The notes beneath the pieces are model-generated. The model ran no database searches, was not told where the DNA came from, and saw nothing but the letters and a program-made list of their open reading frames with translations. Shown in pieces: positions 7,353 to 18,231 of a stretch of DNA of 64,000 bases. The position numbers and the translations under genes were made by a program. Numbering within the stretch: the first letter of the stretch is position 1; each line of letters opens with the position of its first letter. This DNA comes from Tatumella sp. JGM118 (GTDB lineage: Bacteria > Pseudomonadota > Gammaproteobacteria > Enterobacterales > Enterobacteriaceae): positions 62,001 to 126,000 of the forward strand of contig NZ_JAERJR010000008.1 in assembly GCF_018257515.1 (NCBI RefSeq), written 5' to 3'.

Positions 7353-10196
7353 TTAGTCTGCCGATACCCGTTCCCGCCGGATGCGTTCCACATACGCTGC
7401 CAGCGTAGACCCAAGTTCCTGCAGAGTCACGGGTTTGGAGAGACAGGCGTCCATACCGGCTTCCAGACAATTTTGTTTCTCATCGGCCAGCGCATTCGCC
7501 GTAACGCCAATCACCGGACGAGTCCAGCCGGACTCACGTAACGTCCGGGTAAGGAGATAGCCGTCCATATTCGGCATATTCACATCCGTCAGGATGATAT
7601 CCGCGTCAATTCGCTGCAGGACATTTAATGCATCCACGCCATCCTGGGCTGTTTTAACCTGATAACCGATGGTGTGTAACTGACCGGATAGAAGCATCCG
7701 GTTGATAGGATGATCGTCAACCACCAGAATCAGAATATCATCGTGGCACGCGGCTTGCGGTTTATCTTCCGGCGCTATGGCCGGATATTTGTTCTCAATG
7801 GCCGGACGGAAAATGCGCCGCAGCAGATCCGGTAACTCATGGGGCATAGACGTCGTCGTAACCCAGGTACCTGGCTGAATTTCCATCGGGAATCCGGTGT
7901 GTTCACTGCTGAAGCAGATCCGCGCCCGGCATACCAGTCCGCTGACGTCATCACCGTCGGTAATGTAAATATCCTGTGGGGTCAGTTGTGTCCGATCCCG
8001 GCTGACGATGACCGAAAGTGCCTGCAGATTCCGGCTGAGATAATCGGCATACAGGGGATTTTTCAGATCAATACAGACCCGCCGGCCGGAGAGATCCGTG
8101 GCTGCGGGCTGCCACTGGCCCTGATAGACAGGAATGCGTACCGTAAACTGGCTGCCCATCCCCGGTTCAGATTCCACCGCAATATCGCCATCCATCATAC
8201 TGACCAGTTTTTCGCAGATGGCCAGCCCCAGCCCGGTTCCCTGAAAGTTCCGCTGTACGCCCGTCCCGACCTGAAAGAACGGATCAAATAACCGTAATAC
8301 ATCGCGTGTCGGAATACCGACCCCGGTATCACGCAGCCGGAAAGCCAGGTATCCCTCATGCTGATACAGATGCAGGATAATGCAGCCTGTATGAGTGAAT
8401 TTTATCGCATTACTCAGCAGATTCGAGACAACCTGTTGCAGCCGCATCGGGTCTGCAAACAGAGAGGTCGGTACGTCATGCTCGATCATACAATAGAGGG
8501 TCAGCCGCTTTTTTACGACCAGCGACAGATAGTTAGAAATGATATGCCCGACCATCTCGTGCGGTGAGAACAGACAAGGTTCGGTTTTCAGCTGTTCAGA
8601 CTCAATCTTCGAGAAATCGAGAATATCGTTAATAATTTTCAGCAACAGGTCTGAAGAGTTATTCATGGCACTGACCAGCGCTTCCGTATTTCTTGGCAGT
8701 TCACGGGTCTTCAGTAAGTCCAGGTTGCCGATAATGCCATACAGCGGGGTGCGTAACTCATGACTGACCGTGGCCAGGAACATCGATTTTGACTGGCTGG
8801 CCTGTTCTGCGGCATCGGCCACTTCCTGCAGCGACTGCTCCATCTTGATCCTGGCGCTGACATCCACCAGTACGCAAATCGCCACATCTTCATTACGGTA
8901 ACGGCTGTGAACAAAACTGATTTGCAGGTTGGTATTCGAGCCGGTCAGCACATCGACAAAATTAACCTGCTGACCACTGATAATATCCGTCAGCCGCACT
9001 TTATCCTCTGCGGTCAGCAGGCTCAGGTAGTTATGGGCAAGTTCATTACTCAGGACGTTGCTGCCATCACTGGTGCGCAAAATACAGATACCGACCGGCG
9101 CCGAAGCGACAATCTTGCGGTTAAATTGCTCATGTTCTTCCAGACGAATAGCATTCTCCTCCGCCGGATAGAGCATGCGCCGCTCAAAAATCATCGCCAG
9201 CACCATCAGTAATAATGCACTGAAGATATTAAGTAACACCGCATTGATGATCATCAGCTTCATCTGGTTAAACAGCAATCCGGTCGACAATGAATAGACA
9301 ATACTGAACGGACTGGACGTCAGCGACCGCTTGAGGATCAACTGACGGTACCCTTCGCTGTAGCCGAACCAGAGTTTATCGTCCGGCAGCCATTCGAAGC
9401 TACTGCTGGTCGCGTCTTTATCCGTGGACAGCAGCAGTTGGTTATCGCTGTTAATAATCGACGTCACGACAGGAATACTGCCCGGCGTCGTCAGTTCATC
9501 CAGACGGAGATTTTGCTCAAAGCTCAACAGCGCTACCGGCTGATTTCCGGTATACACCGGCATCATCATATAAAACGCCCCGACCCCCGGCTGGTTGCCG
9601 GCGGTGATCCAGTACACAGGATTGCGCTGCTCATTGAGGCTACTGTTATGAAAGCGTAATACATTTTCCTGCAGCGAGCGGTTGCTGTAATCCCCGCTGA
9701 CATCACTGTTACCGAAAGAGAAGGTTGCCAGACAATTGCTGCCATTATTCAGCAGAAAAATCCGGCTCATCTCATACGAAGAAACATACTGGCTTTCCCA
9801 GTAATGAATAAATCCCCCCATCATGGATAAGGTCGAGCGCCAGGAAGCACTGGTCGTGCTGCAATCATCATCACTGAACAACGGGGAGTACTGAGGCGAG
9901 AAGTCTTTATTCCCGCTACTGAGAGTGAAGGTATTCCCGTCAGGCGTCTCATTAAGCTGGCCTTCGGTAATGTACTTAAGTTCGCGCATCGCTTCATTAG
10001 TATGCGCAACATACCATGCCGCCTGGCTGAAATTGCCGGACAGTTGTTCCCGGATATCGGACTCTTTCTCATGTAACACATTAAGCAAATAAAAGGCACT
10101 CAGCAGCCCGCCGAGTAACCAGAGCAACAGCGCCAGAACCCGGAAAAGATAACGGGAAACACGTAATGTGGTACGAAAAGAGACGAGATATTTCAA
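7353..10196 (-). CDS. rcsC: RcsC hybrid sensor histidine kinase
   Basis: Inner-membrane sensor kinase/phosphatase that starts the Rcs phosphorelay. The 947-residue protein (E. coli 949) has TM1 near 18–38, a periplasmic sensor domain, TM2 near 315–335, a linker/PAS-like region, the kinase core with His479 (MFLATVSHELRTPLYG), N box (LLSNAIKFT), G boxes (DTGVGI, GTGLGLAICEKL), an ABL domain, and a C-terminal receiver with Asp871 (ILTDVNMPNMDGY). The start codon is TTG at 10196 (KYLVSFRTTL), fitting the E. coli N-terminus. It is convergent with rcsB, the conserved arrangement. The periplasmic domain is the most divergent part, as expected for this family. Confidence 0.97.
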   Translation of the reverse strand: MKYLVSFRTTLRVSRYLFRVLALLLWLLGGLLSAFYLLNVLHEKESDIREQLSGNFSQAAWYVAHTNEAMRELKYITEGQLNETPDGNTFTLSSGNKDFSPQYSPLFSDDDCSTTSASWRSTLSMMGGFIHYWESQYVSSYEMSRIFLLNNGSNCLATFSFGNSDVSGDYSNRSLQENVLRFHNSSLNEQRNPVYWITAGNQPGVGAFYMMMPVYTGNQPVALLSFEQNLRLDELTTPGSIPVVTSIINSDNQLLLSTDKDATSSSFEWLPDDKLWFGYSEGYRQLILKRSLTSSPFSIVYSLSTGLLFNQMKLMIINAVLLNIFSALLLMVLAMIFERRMLYPAEENAIRLEEHEQFNRKIVASAPVGICILRTSDGSNVLSNELAHNYLSLLTAEDKVRLTDIISGQQVNFVDVLTGSNTNLQISFVHSRYRNEDVAICVLVDVSARIKMEQSLQEVADAAEQASQSKSMFLATVSHELRTPLYGIIGNLDLLKTRELPRNTEALVSAMNNSSDLLLKIINDILDFSKIESEQLKTEPCLFSPHEMVGHIISNYLSLVVKKRLTLYCMIEHDVPTSLFADPMRLQQVVSNLLSNAIKFTHTGCIILHLYQHEGYLAFRLRDTGVGIPTRDVLRLFDPFFQVGTGVQRNFQGTGLGLAICEKLVSMMDGDIAVESEPGMGSQFTVRIPVYQGQWQPAATDLSGRRVCIDLKNPLYADYLSRNLQALSVIVSRDRTQLTPQDIYITDGDDVSGLVCRARICFSSEHTGFPMEIQPGTWVTTTSMPHELPDLLRRIFRPAIENKYPAIAPEDKPQAACHDDILILVVDDHPINRMLLSGQLHTIGYQVKTAQDGVDALNVLQRIDADIILTDVNMPNMDGYLLTRTLRESGWTRPVIGVTANALADEKQNCLEAGMDACLSKPVTLQELGSTLAAYVERIRRERVSAD

Positions 10197-10344
10197 AGGA
10201 TACTCACTGCAGTAAGCCTGGAATAATTCAATGACGGAAAGGTGCCCTGCACGTCATCACTGTAACGCCAAAGTCATCCCTGAAGGGAGTAAGATTATCA
10301 CAACCCGGGCCGTGTTGTCGTGATTGTCAGCGGTGGAGAATGGG

Positions 10345-10377
10345 TAAAAAAAAGAGACACCGCTAAGCGGTGTCTCT
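10345..10377 (-). terminator. Terminator of gyrA
   Basis: Perfect 11 bp stem AGAGACACCGC / GCGGTGTCTCT with loop TAA, followed on the minus strand by eight T (complement of the A run at 10345–10352). It lies 24 bases past the gyrA stop. Confidence 0.93.
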
Positions 10378-10400
10378 CCGGAGTAACCTGAAGGCCGGAC

Positions 10401-13037
10401 TTATTGCTGGTCTTCCGGTGCCGCATCGTCATCCGGTTCGGCTTCCTGAACGATCTCGTCTTCCCCTTCCGCGACCGTACCGTCGATCGCATCCAGTTCA
10501 TCTTCTTCGACCGGTTCAGCAACACGTTGCAGACCCACGACATTTTCATCTTCCGCCGTACGGATAAGGATGACACCCTGAGTATTACGGCCAACCACAC
10601 TGACTTCAGAAACACGGGTACGTACCAGAGTCCCGGCATCGGTGATCATCATAATCTGATCACTGTCGACCACCTGTACCGCTCCGATCACCGGACCGTT
10701 ACGCTCTGTCACCTTGATAGAGATAACCCCCTGAGTCGCACGGGACTTGGTCGGGTACTCACTGTTGGCAGTACGTTTACCGTAACCGTTCTGCGTCACT
10801 GTCAGGATCGCGCCCTCTTCACGAGGAATGATCAGTGATACCACCCGGTCATTTTCGGCCAGCCGGATACCACGAACACCTGACGCTGTACGGCCCATCG
10901 GTCTGACGGCCTGTTCCGAGAAGCGGACGACCTTACCGGCCGCCGAGAACAGCATCGCTTCATCATTACCGTCAGTCAGTGCCACACCGATCAATTCATC
11001 GTCATCACGCAGGTTGACGGCGATGATCCCGGCGCTACGCGGACGGCTGAATTCGGTGAGCGCGGTTTTCTTCACGGTGCCGCTGGCGGTCGCCATAAAG
11101 ATGTTCAGTCCTTCTGAGTACTCACGTACCGGCAGAATGGCAGTAATACGCTCGTTCGCTTCCAGTGGCAGCAGGTTAACGATCGGCCGGCCACGGGCCC
11201 CGCGGCTGGCTTCCGGTAACTGGTAAACTTTCATCCAGTAGAGGCGACCACGGCTTGAGAAACAGAGGATGGTGTCATGGGTATTGGCGACCAGCAGGCG
11301 ATCAATAAAGTCTTCTTCTTTGATCCTTGCCGCTGATTTGCCCTTACCGCCACGACGCTGCGCTTCATAATCGGTCAGAGGCTGATATTTCACATAGCCC
11401 TGATGTGAAAGCGTAACCACCACATCTTCCTGATTAATCAGGTCTTCGAGATTAATATCCGCGCTGTTTGCCGTGATTTCGGTACGACGCTTATCACCAA
11501 ATTGTTCACGGACAGCCATCAGTTCTTCACGGATCACTTCCATCAGACGGTCAGAGTCCTGCAGAATAAAGATCAGTGCGGCAATTTCGTCCAGCAGCTG
11601 CTTGTATTCATCCAGCAGTTTCTCGTGTTCCATTCCGGTCAGCTTCTGCAGACGGAGGTCCAGAATCGCTTGCGCCTGCTGTTCGGTCAGGTAGTACGCA
11701 CCGTCACGGATACCGAATTCCGGTGCCAGCCATTCCGGACGTGCAGCATCATCTCCGGCTTTTTCAAGCATTGCTGCGACGTTACCCAGTTGCCACGGAG
11801 TGGATACCAGGCCAGCTTTGGCTTCTGCCGGCGAAGGTGCACGACGAATTAACTCGATAATCGGGTCAATATTTGCCAGTGCTACCGCCAGACCTTCCAG
11901 GATATGGGCACGGTCACGGGCTTTGCGAAGCTCAAAGATGGTCCGGCGGGTCACCACCTCACGGCGGTGACGCACGAAGGCTTCCAGGATATCTTTCAGC
12001 GGCATAATTTTTGGCTGGCCCTGGTGCAGAGCAACCATATTGATACCGAAAGACACCTGTAACTGCGTCAGTGAATAGAGGTTGTTTAATACCACTTCAC
12101 CGACGGCATCACGCTTAATCTCAATGACGATACGCATACCGTCTTTATCCGATTCGTCACGCAGCGCGCTGATCCCTTCGATTCGCTTCTCTTTAACCAG
12201 TTCTGCGATCTTTTCAATCAGGCGGGCTTTGTTCACCTGATAAGGGATTTCGTGCACGATAATCGTTTCGCGGCCGGTTTTGGCGTCAGTTTCGACTTGT
12301 CCCCGCCCGCGGATATAAATTTTGCCACGTCCGGTGCGGTAGGCCTCTTCGATACCGCGACGGCCATTGATGATAGCTGCCGTCGGGAAGTCCGGGCCCG
12401 GAATGTGTTCCATCAGGCCTTCAACGGTGATCTCATTATCATCAATATAGGCCAGACAACCGTTAATCACTTCATTCAGGTTATGCGGAGGAATGTTGGT
12501 TGCCATCCCCACCGCAATCCCGGAGGAACCGTTAACCAGCAAATTAGGCACTTTCGTCGGCAGAACTTCAGGGATCTGTTCTGTACCATCATAGTTAGGT
12601 ACAAAATCAACGGTTTCTTTGTCCAGGTCTGCCAGCAGTTCATGGGCAATTTTCGCCATACGGACTTCGGTATAACGCATGGCGGCTGCGGAGTCGCCAT
12701 CGATAGAACCAAAGTTACCCTGCCCGTCCACCAGCATATAGCGCAGTGAGAAAGGCTGAGCCATACGGACAATGGTGTCATAAACGGCGGAATCACCGTG
12801 CGGGTGATATTTACCTATCACATCCCCGACAACACGGGCAGATTTTTTGTAGGCTTTATTCCAGTCATTACCCAGTTCGCTCATGGCGAACAGTACACGA
12901 CGGTGTACAGGCTTAAGTCCGTCGCGGACGTCAGGTAATGCACGGCCAACGATGACCGACATGGCATAATCAAGATAAGAATTTTTTAATTCTTCCTCGA
13001 TATTAACCGGTGTGATTTCTCTTGCTAAGTCGCTCAT
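10401..13037 (-). CDS. gyrA: DNA gyrase subunit A
   Basis: Breakage-reunion subunit of gyrase, which introduces negative supercoils with GyrB. The 878-residue protein (E. coli 875) contains the winged-helix/tower region, catalytic Tyr122 (AAAMRYTE), the GyrA box QRRGGKG, the C-terminal beta-pinwheel, and an acidic tail ([10 protein letters not shown]…). The quinolone-resistance region reads [11 protein letters not shown] with Ser83 and Asp87 unchanged, so no classic fluoroquinolone-resistance change is present. It is divergent from ubiG, as in E. coli. It carries its own terminator and is probably monocistronic; a supercoiling-sensitive promoter is known in E. coli but I cannot demonstrate it here. 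Confidence 0.99.
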   Translation of the reverse strand: MSDLAREITPVNIEEELKNSYLDYAMSVIVGRALPDVRDGLKPVHRRVLFAMSELGNDWNKAYKKSARVVGDVIGKYHPHGDSAVYDTIVRMAQPFSLRYMLVDGQGNFGSIDGDSAAAMRYTEVRMAKIAHELLADLDKETVDFVPNYDGTEQIPEVLPTKVPNLLVNGSSGIAVGMATNIPPHNLNEVINGCLAYIDDNEITVEGLMEHIPGPDFPTAAIINGRRGIEEAYRTGRGKIYIRGRGQVETDAKTGRETIIVHEIPYQVNKARLIEKIAELVKEKRIEGISALRDESDKDGMRIVIEIKRDAVGEVVLNNLYSLTQLQVSFGINMVALHQGQPKIMPLKDILEAFVRHRREVVTRRTIFELRKARDRAHILEGLAVALANIDPIIELIRRAPSPAEAKAGLVSTPWQLGNVAAMLEKAGDDAARPEWLAPEFGIRDGAYYLTEQQAQAILDLRLQKLTGMEHEKLLDEYKQLLDEIAALIFILQDSDRLMEVIREELMAVREQFGDKRRTEITANSADINLEDLINQEDVVVTLSHQGYVKYQPLTDYEAQRRGGKGKSAARIKEEDFIDRLLVANTHDTILCFSSRGRLYWMKVYQLPEASRGARGRPIVNLLPLEANERITAILPVREYSEGLNIFMATASGTVKKTALTEFSRPRSAGIIAVNLRDDDELIGVALTDGNDEAMLFSAAGKVVRFSEQAVRPMGRTASGVRGIRLAENDRVVSLIIPREEGAILTVTQNGYGKRTANSEYPTKSRATQGVISIKVTERNGPVIGAVQVVDSDQIMMITDAGTLVRTRVSEVSVVGRNTQGVILIRTAEDENVVGLQRVAEPVEEDELDAIDGTVAEGEDEIVQEAEPDDDAAPEDQQ

Positions 13038-13206
13038 GGAGCCGATATCCCTCTAGATATTGCCGACTGTTAAGGCCGCAAATCATATCACAAACCAGCC
13101 CTGCGGTGAACGTCAGCGTCATATTAGTTACCCCGGGGCGCAGACGGGGGATGCCGCAAGCGCTGTAAGCGTTTATACTCGGGAAAATTTTGTCAGGAGT
13201 AGTGAT

Positions 13207-13932
13207 ATGAATATGCCTTCTCAGGAAAAACCACAGAATGTCGACCACCAGGAAATTGCGAAATTTGAAGCCGTCGCTTCCCGCTGGTGGGATTTGGAAG
13301 GTGAGTTCAAACCTCTGCACCGTATTAACCCGCTGCGACTGGGCTATATCAGTCAGAACAGCCAGGGCCTGTTTGGTAAAAAAGTTCTGGATGTCGGTTG
13401 CGGCGGCGGCATTCTTGCCGAAAGCATGGCCCGCGAAGGTGCCAATGTCACCGGGCTGGACATGGGGGCCGAACCGTTAGAAGTTGCCCGGCTGCATGCC
13501 CTGGAAACCGGGGTGACCGTCCACTATGTTCAGCAAACCGTTGAAGAACATGCCGCGGAGTTTGCCGGGCAGTACGATGTGGTGACCTGCATGGAGATGC
13601 TGGAACACGTTCCGGACCCGCAGTCTGTTATCCATGCCTGTGCAAAACTGGTTAAGCCGGGCGGCCAGGTGTTTTTCTCAACCATTAACCGTAACCCTAA
13701 GGCCTGGCTGATGGCCGTATTTGGAGCGGAATATGTGTTACGTATGGTGCCGCGCGGTACCCATGATGTGAAAAAATTCATTCGTCCGGCCGAATTACTT
13801 AACTGGGTCGATGAAACGTCACTGCGCGAAGAAGGGATGACGGGTCTTCATTATAATCCGCTGACCAACAGGTTCCGCCTTGGCCACGGCGTTGATGTCA
13901 ATTATATGGTCCATACGAGCCGCCCGGTATAA
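13207..13932 (+). CDS. ubiG: UbiG, bifunctional ubiquinone O-methyltransferase
   Basis: Carries out both O-methylations in ubiquinone biosynthesis using S-adenosylmethionine. The 241-residue protein has the SAM-binding motif [20 protein letters not shown] near residues 60–80, then [11 protein letters not shown] and [14 protein letters not shown]. The ATG at 13207 follows the RBS GTCAGGAG; a longer frame extends upstream but homology begins here ([24 protein letters not shown]). Divergent from gyrA. Together with ubiX elsewhere in the window it supplies the quinone used by the nuo complex. Confidence 0.97.
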   Translation: MNMPSQEKPQNVDHQEIAKFEAVASRWWDLEGEFKPLHRINPLRLGYISQNSQGLFGKKVLDVGCGGGILAESMAREGANVTGLDMGAEPLEVARLHALETGVTVHYVQQTVEEHAAEFAGQYDVVTCMEMLEHVPDPQSVIHACAKLVKPGGQVFFSTINRNPKAWLMAVFGAEYVLRMVPRGTHDVKKFIRPAELLNWVDETSLREEGMTGLHYNPLTNRFRLGHGVDVNYMVHTSRPV

Positions 13933-14261
13933 CCCTGCCTTTTCTGTGGAGTGTTATACTTTTATTTTTTCCGGCAGGCCGACAAAATTTTCCTGCCGGA
14001 AAATAATCCGGTTTTAGTCTCTTTTTTCACCCTGCTATACAGCAGGACTTTCCCCGGCACCCCTGCTGTGAACGAAAAACCGGCGACCGATCGCAAAAAG
14101 AAATTTTTTCTCTAAAACGTTGACATCATCTTATGCCTTGAACCATGCGGGCTTCGAAAAAATCAGAAAAATACAACCCGTTTTACTATCATTTTTTTCG
14201 CTTGTTAAGTCGCAGGATCTCACTAAAATAAACCCTATCTTGTTATATATTTTCTGAACAC
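13933..14261. other. ubiG–nrdA intergenic region, upstream part
   Basis: About 330 bp without a gene. It includes AT-rich sequence and probably the nrdA promoter; TTGTTA (14202–14207) with TAAAAT (14224–14229), 16 bases apart, is one possible pair. The palindrome and DnaA boxes that follow are listed separately. Confidence 0.4.
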
Positions 14262-14277
14262 CCCCTACATGTAGTGC
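14262..14277. promoter_or_regulatory. Candidate NrdR box upstream of nrdA
   Basis: The palindrome CTACATGTAG sits in the 16-mer CCCCTACATGTAGTGC, which agrees at about 11 of 16 positions with the NrdR consensus ACACWATATATWGTGT. A weaker candidate partner lies about 30 bases upstream (14232–14247). Paired boxes about three helical turns apart upstream of nrdAB are typical of NrdR control. Confidence 0.5.
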
Positions 14278-14317
14278 TTATCCACAGTTTTATTCACAAA
14301 GAAGAATCTGTGCATAA
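14278..14317. promoter_or_regulatory. Cluster of three DnaA boxes upstream of nrdA
   Basis: TTATCCACA at 14278–14286 is a perfect DnaA consensus. TTATTCACA at 14290–14298 and TTATGCACA on the minus strand at 14309–14317 each differ by one base. DnaA is known to control nrdAB in E. coli, linking dNTP supply to replication initiation. The cluster ends 54 bases before the nrdA start codon. Confidence 0.78.
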
Positions 14318-14370
14318 GTGCCCGAAATATATAACTCACTGATACTCATGCATAGATAGGTAAACGCGAC

Positions 14371-16650
14371 ATGAATCAAAGTCTGCTCGTCACGAAACGC
14401 GATGGAAGCCAGGAACGAATCAACCTCGATAAAATACACCGGGTACTCGATTGGGCAGCGGAAGGTCTTCAGAATGTCTCGGTCTCTCAGGTCGAGCTGC
14501 GCTCCCACATCCAGTTTTATGACGGAATCAAAACCTCCGACATTCATGAAACCATCATCAAAGCTGCAGCAGACTTGATTTCGCGTGAAGCACCGGATTA
14601 CCAGTATCTGGCTGCCCGGCTGGCTATTTTCCATCTGCGTAAAAAGGCTTACGGCCAGTTTGAGCCACCGGCCTTACTGACCCATGTCCGGTCAATGGTC
14701 GAACGCGGGAAATACGACGCTCACCTGCTGGAAGATTATAGTGAAGAAGAGTTTGCCCTGATGGACGGCTTTATCGATCACTGGCGGGATATGAACTTCT
14801 CTTATGCCGCGGTTAAACAGCTGGAAGGAAAGTATCTGGTTCAGAACCGTGTTAACGGTGACATCTATGAAAGCGCCCAGTTCCTTTATATGCTGGTTGC
14901 AGCGTGTCTGTTTTCTGCCTATCCGCGTGATACGCGTCTTGACTACATCAAGCGCTTCTATGATGCGGTTTCCACCTTCAAGATTTCTCTGCCGACACCT
15001 ATCATGGCGGGTGTGCGTACCCCTACCCGTCAGTTCAGCTCCTGTGTACTGATTGAGTGCGGTGACAGCCTGGATTCCATCAATGCCACCTCCAGTGCCA
15101 TTGTCAAATATGTGTCACAGCGCGCCGGTATCGGTATTAACGCGGGCCGTATTCGTGCACTGGGCAGCCCGATCCGTGGTGGCGAAGCTTTCCATACCGG
15201 ATGTATCCCGTTCTACAAGCATTTCCAGACCGCCGTAAAATCCTGTTCTCAGGGCGGTGTGCGTGGCGGTGCAGCGACACTCTTCTACCCGTTATGGCAT
15301 CTGGAAGTTGAAAGCCTGCTGGTCCTGAAGAATAACCGTGGTGTTGAGGGTAACCGTGTCCGTCATATGGACTATGGCGTTCAGCTGAACAAACTCATGT
15401 ATCAGCGCCTGCTGAAAGGTGAAGATATCACCCTGTTCAGCCCGTCGGATGTCCCTGGTCTGTACGATGCCTTCTTTGCTGATCAGGCGGAATTTGAACG
15501 TCTGTATACGCAGTACGAGCAGGACAGCAGCATCCGTAAACAGCGTATTAAAGCGGTGGAACTGTTCTCACTGATGATGCAGGAACGTGCTTCGACCGGA
15601 CGTATCTACATCCAGAACGTCGACCATTGTAATACCCACAGCCCGTTTGACCCGGCTATCGCGCCAGTGCGTCAGTCTAACCTGTGCCTGGAAATTGCCC
15701 TGCCGACCCGTCCGTTAAACGACGTCAATGACGAAAACGGTGAAATCGCGCTCTGTACCTTGTCAGCCTTTAACCTGGGGGCTATCAGCGACCTCAGTGA
15801 ACTGGAAGAACTTTCCGTTCTGGCGGTACGGGCACTCGATGCCCTGCTGGATTATCAGGATTACCCTATCCCTGCCGCCGAGCGTGGTGCCATGGGACGC
15901 CGTACCCTGGGTATCGGTGTGATTAACTTTGCCTACTACCTGGCGAAACACGGTAAACGCTATTCTGATGGCAGTGCCAATAACCTGACTCATAAAACGT
16001 TTGAAGCGATCCAGTACTATCTGTTGAAAGCCTCGAACGAACTGGCGAAAGAGCAAGGCGCCTGCCCGTGGTTCAGCGAAACCACCTATGCCGCCGGCGT
16101 ACTACCGATTGATACCTATAAAGCGGATCTGGATGGGATCAGTGATGAACCACTGCACCTGGACTGGGAAGCACTGAGATCCTCGATTAAAGAACACGGT
16201 CTGCGTAACTCGACGTTATCTGCCCTGATGCCTTCTGAGACATCTTCACAGATTTCAAACGCGACTAATGGCATTGAACCTCCTCGTGGTCATGTCAGTA
16301 TCAAGGCCTCGAAAGACGGGATCCTGCGTCAGGTCGTTCCGGATTATGATGCGTTGAAAGATCAGTACGAACTGCTGTGGGATATGCCTTCGAATGACGG
16401 TTACCTGCAACTGGTCGGGCTGATGCAGAAATTTGTCGACCAGTCGATCTCTGCAAATACCAACTACGACCCTACCCGTTTCCCTAACGGTAAGGTGCCG
16501 ATGAAGCAGCTGCTGAAAGACCTGCTGACCGCTTATAAATTTGGCGTAAAAACCCTCTATTACCAGAACACCCGTGATGGTGCAGAGGATTCTCAGGACG
16601 ATCTTGCGCCCGCCGACGATGGTTGTGAAGGCGGCGCCTGCAAGATTTAA
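14371..16650 (+). CDS. nrdA: Class Ia ribonucleotide reductase, alpha subunit
   Basis: Catalytic subunit that reduces ribonucleoside diphosphates to deoxyribonucleotides under aerobic conditions. The 759-residue protein starts with an ATP-cone regulatory domain (VTKRDGSQERINLDKIHRVLDWAAEGL) and contains the active-site cysteines (FSSCVLIECGDS, SNLCLEIALP with the catalytic Glu, ALCTLSAFNLGAI), the radical-path tyrosine pair (KTLYYQNTRDG) and the C-terminal redox cysteines CEGGACKI. Forms an operon with nrdB and yfaE. Upstream DnaA boxes and a probable NrdR site indicate control by replication state and nucleotide level. All key residues are intact. Confidence 0.99.
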   Translation: MNQSLLVTKRDGSQERINLDKIHRVLDWAAEGLQNVSVSQVELRSHIQFYDGIKTSDIHETIIKAAADLISREAPDYQYLAARLAIFHLRKKAYGQFEPPALLTHVRSMVERGKYDAHLLEDYSEEEFALMDGFIDHWRDMNFSYAAVKQLEGKYLVQNRVNGDIYESAQFLYMLVAACLFSAYPRDTRLDYIKRFYDAVSTFKISLPTPIMAGVRTPTRQFSSCVLIECGDSLDSINATSSAIVKYVSQRAGIGINAGRIRALGSPIRGGEAFHTGCIPFYKHFQTAVKSCSQGGVRGGAATLFYPLWHLEVESLLVLKNNRGVEGNRVRHMDYGVQLNKLMYQRLLKGEDITLFSPSDVPGLYDAFFADQAEFERLYTQYEQDSSIRKQRIKAVELFSLMMQERASTGRIYIQNVDHCNTHSPFDPAIAPVRQSNLCLEIALPTRPLNDVNDENGEIALCTLSAFNLGAISDLSELEELSVLAVRALDALLDYQDYPIPAAERGAMGRRTLGIGVINFAYYLAKHGKRYSDGSANNLTHKTFEAIQYYLLKASNELAKEQGACPWFSETTYAAGVLPIDTYKADLDGISDEPLHLDWEALRSSIKEHGLRNSTLSALMPSETSSQISNATNGIEPPRGHVSIKASKDGILRQVVPDYDALKDQYELLWDMPSNDGYLQLVGLMQKFVDQSISANTNYDPTRFPNGKVPMKQLLKDLLTAYKFGVKTLYYQNTRDGAEDSQDDLAPADDGCEGGACKI

Positions 16651-16658
16651 CCCTTTCC

Positions 16659-16688
16659 GCCAGGGGCTTGCTGTTTGCCCCTGGCTTT
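16659..16688 (+). terminator. Intercistronic hairpin nrdA–nrdB
   Basis: GCCAGGGGC (16659–16667) and GCCCCTGGC (16677–16685) form a perfect 9 bp stem with a 9-base loop, followed by only three T. Because nrdB lies 45 bases downstream in the same operon, this looks like an attenuator or RNA-stability element that could set the NrdA:NrdB ratio. Confidence 0.6.
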
Positions 16689-16733
16689 AGTTAACCGCTG
16701 AAACGTCAGCCTGTATGAATCGGATGTTTCCTG

Positions 16734-17864
16734 ATGGCCTACACTACATTTTCACAAAACAAAAACGATCAGTTAAAAGAACCGATGTTTTTCGGTCAGT
16801 CGGTCAACGTTGCCCGTTATGACCAGCAAAAATATGATATTTTTGAAAAACTGATCGAAAAGCAACTGTCCTTTTTCTGGCGTCCTGAAGAAGTGGATGT
16901 TGCCCGTGATCGAATCGACTATCAGTCGTTGCCGGAACACGAAAAACACATTTTTATCAGCAACCTGAAATATCAGACCTTGCTGGATTCTATCCAGGGA
17001 CGTAGCCCGAACGTGGCCTTACTGCCGCTGGTGTCGATTCCGGAACTGGAAACCTGGATTGAAACCTGGTCATTTTCAGAGACGATCCACTCCCGCTCTT
17101 ACACCCATATCATCCGTAATATCGTTAATGATCCGGCGCTGGTGTTCGACGATATCGTCACCAACGAACAGATCCTGAAACGTGCGGAAGACATCACCGG
17201 TTACTATGATGACCTGATCCAGATGACCAATTACTGGCACTTACTGGGTGAAGGAACTCATCAGGTGGCGGGTAAAGAGGTTGTGGTCAGCCTGCGTAAC
17301 CTGAAAAAGCAACTCTACCTGTGTCTGATGAGCGTCAACGCGCTGGAAGCTATCCGCTTTTATGTCAGCTTCGCCTGCTCATTTGCCTTTGCTGAACGTG
17401 AGCTGATGGAAGGTAATGCCAAAATCATCCGTCTGATTGCCCGCGATGAAGCACTGCATCTGACCGGTACCCAGCATATGCTGAACCTGATGCGTAGCGG
17501 TGAAGATGACCCGGAAATGAAAGAAATTGCCGCGGAATGCCAGCAACAGTGTTATGAACTGTTTAAAAAGGCGGCTATCCAGGAGAAAGAGTGGGCAGAA
17601 TACCTGTTCCGTGATGGTTCAATGATCGGCCTGAACAAAGATATTCTGTGCCAGTATATCGAATATATTACTAATATTCGTATGCATGCCGTCGGACTGG
17701 ATCTGCCGTTCCAGACCCGTTCCAACCCGATCCCATGGATTAATTCATGGCTGGTCTCCGACAACGTCCAGGTTGCCCCACAGGAAGTGGAAGTCAGCTC
17801 GTATTTAGTAGGTCAGATTGATTCTGAAGTCGGGGCCGACGATTTCAACGACTTCCAGCTGTAA
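16734..17864 (+). CDS. nrdB: Class Ia ribonucleotide reductase, beta subunit
   Basis: Holds the diferric-tyrosyl radical cofactor that generates the active-site radical in NrdA. At 376 residues it matches the E. coli length. The radical Tyr is in [16 protein letters not shown], and the metal ligands are in the four-helix ferritin-like fold ([27 protein letters not shown]). The C-terminus [11 protein letters not shown] is the conserved tail that docks into NrdA. It follows nrdA by 83 bases and is followed after 2 bases by yfaE, which maintains its cofactor. Confidence 0.99.
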   Translation: MAYTTFSQNKNDQLKEPMFFGQSVNVARYDQQKYDIFEKLIEKQLSFFWRPEEVDVARDRIDYQSLPEHEKHIFISNLKYQTLLDSIQGRSPNVALLPLVSIPELETWIETWSFSETIHSRSYTHIIRNIVNDPALVFDDIVTNEQILKRAEDITGYYDDLIQMTNYWHLLGEGTHQVAGKEVVVSLRNLKKQLYLCLMSVNALEAIRFYVSFACSFAFAERELMEGNAKIIRLIARDEALHLTGTQHMLNLMRSGEDDPEMKEIAAECQQQCYELFKKAAIQEKEWAEYLFRDGSMIGLNKDILCQYIEYITNIRMHAVGLDLPFQTRSNPIPWINSWLVSDNVQVAPQEVEVSSYLVGQIDSEVGADDFNDFQL

Positions 17865-17866
17865 CC

Positions 17867-18136
17867 ATGAGCGGCAAATCTGCTACCGTAACGCTCACCC
17901 ATTCCGGCCAGCAGCTGGAATGTGTGGAGAGTGAACACCCTAATCTGCTGTGTGCGCTCGAAGCGCACCAGCTGGCGGTGGAGTATCAGTGCCGTGAAGG
18001 TTATTGCGGTTCCTGCCGGGTTAAGCTGTGCAAAGGTCAGGTCTGTTATCGCAGCCAGCCGCTGGCGTTTATCCAGCAGGGAGAGATCCTGCCCTGCTGC
18101 TGTCAGCCGGTCGGCGATATCGAGCTGGAGCTGTAA
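17867..18136 (+). CDS. yfaE: YfaE, 2Fe-2S ferredoxin maintaining NrdB
   Basis: Small plant-type ferredoxin that supplies electrons to regenerate the NrdB diferric-tyrosyl cofactor. The 89-residue protein carries the CX4CX2C motif CREGYCGSC and a fourth ligand Cys in the ILPCCCQP segment. The ATG lies 2 bases after the nrdB stop, so translation is coupled. A hairpin CGCCGGGG (18143–18150)/CCCCGGCG (18170–18177) just past the stop may end the operon, but it lacks a T tract. Confidence 0.94.
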   Translation: MSGKSATVTLTHSGQQLECVESEHPNLLCALEAHQLAVEYQCREGYCGSCRVKLCKGQVCYRSQPLAFIQQGEILPCCCQPVGDIELEL

Positions 18137-18231
18137 TTCTGTCGCCGGGGCGGAGATAATGTTTCGCTTCCCCGGCGTCTGTCGTTGTGGTCTGATAGAT
18201 GCGTCCCTGCCTGTCAGTTCAATGCAGAGTC

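Noticed and set aside
10401-13037. GyrA checked for quinolone-resistance changes
   Set aside because: Ser83 and Asp87 are the susceptible residues.
13060-13206. N-terminal extension of the ubiG frame
   Set aside because: Homology and a good RBS place the start at 13207; the extension lies in the gyrA/ubiG promoter region.
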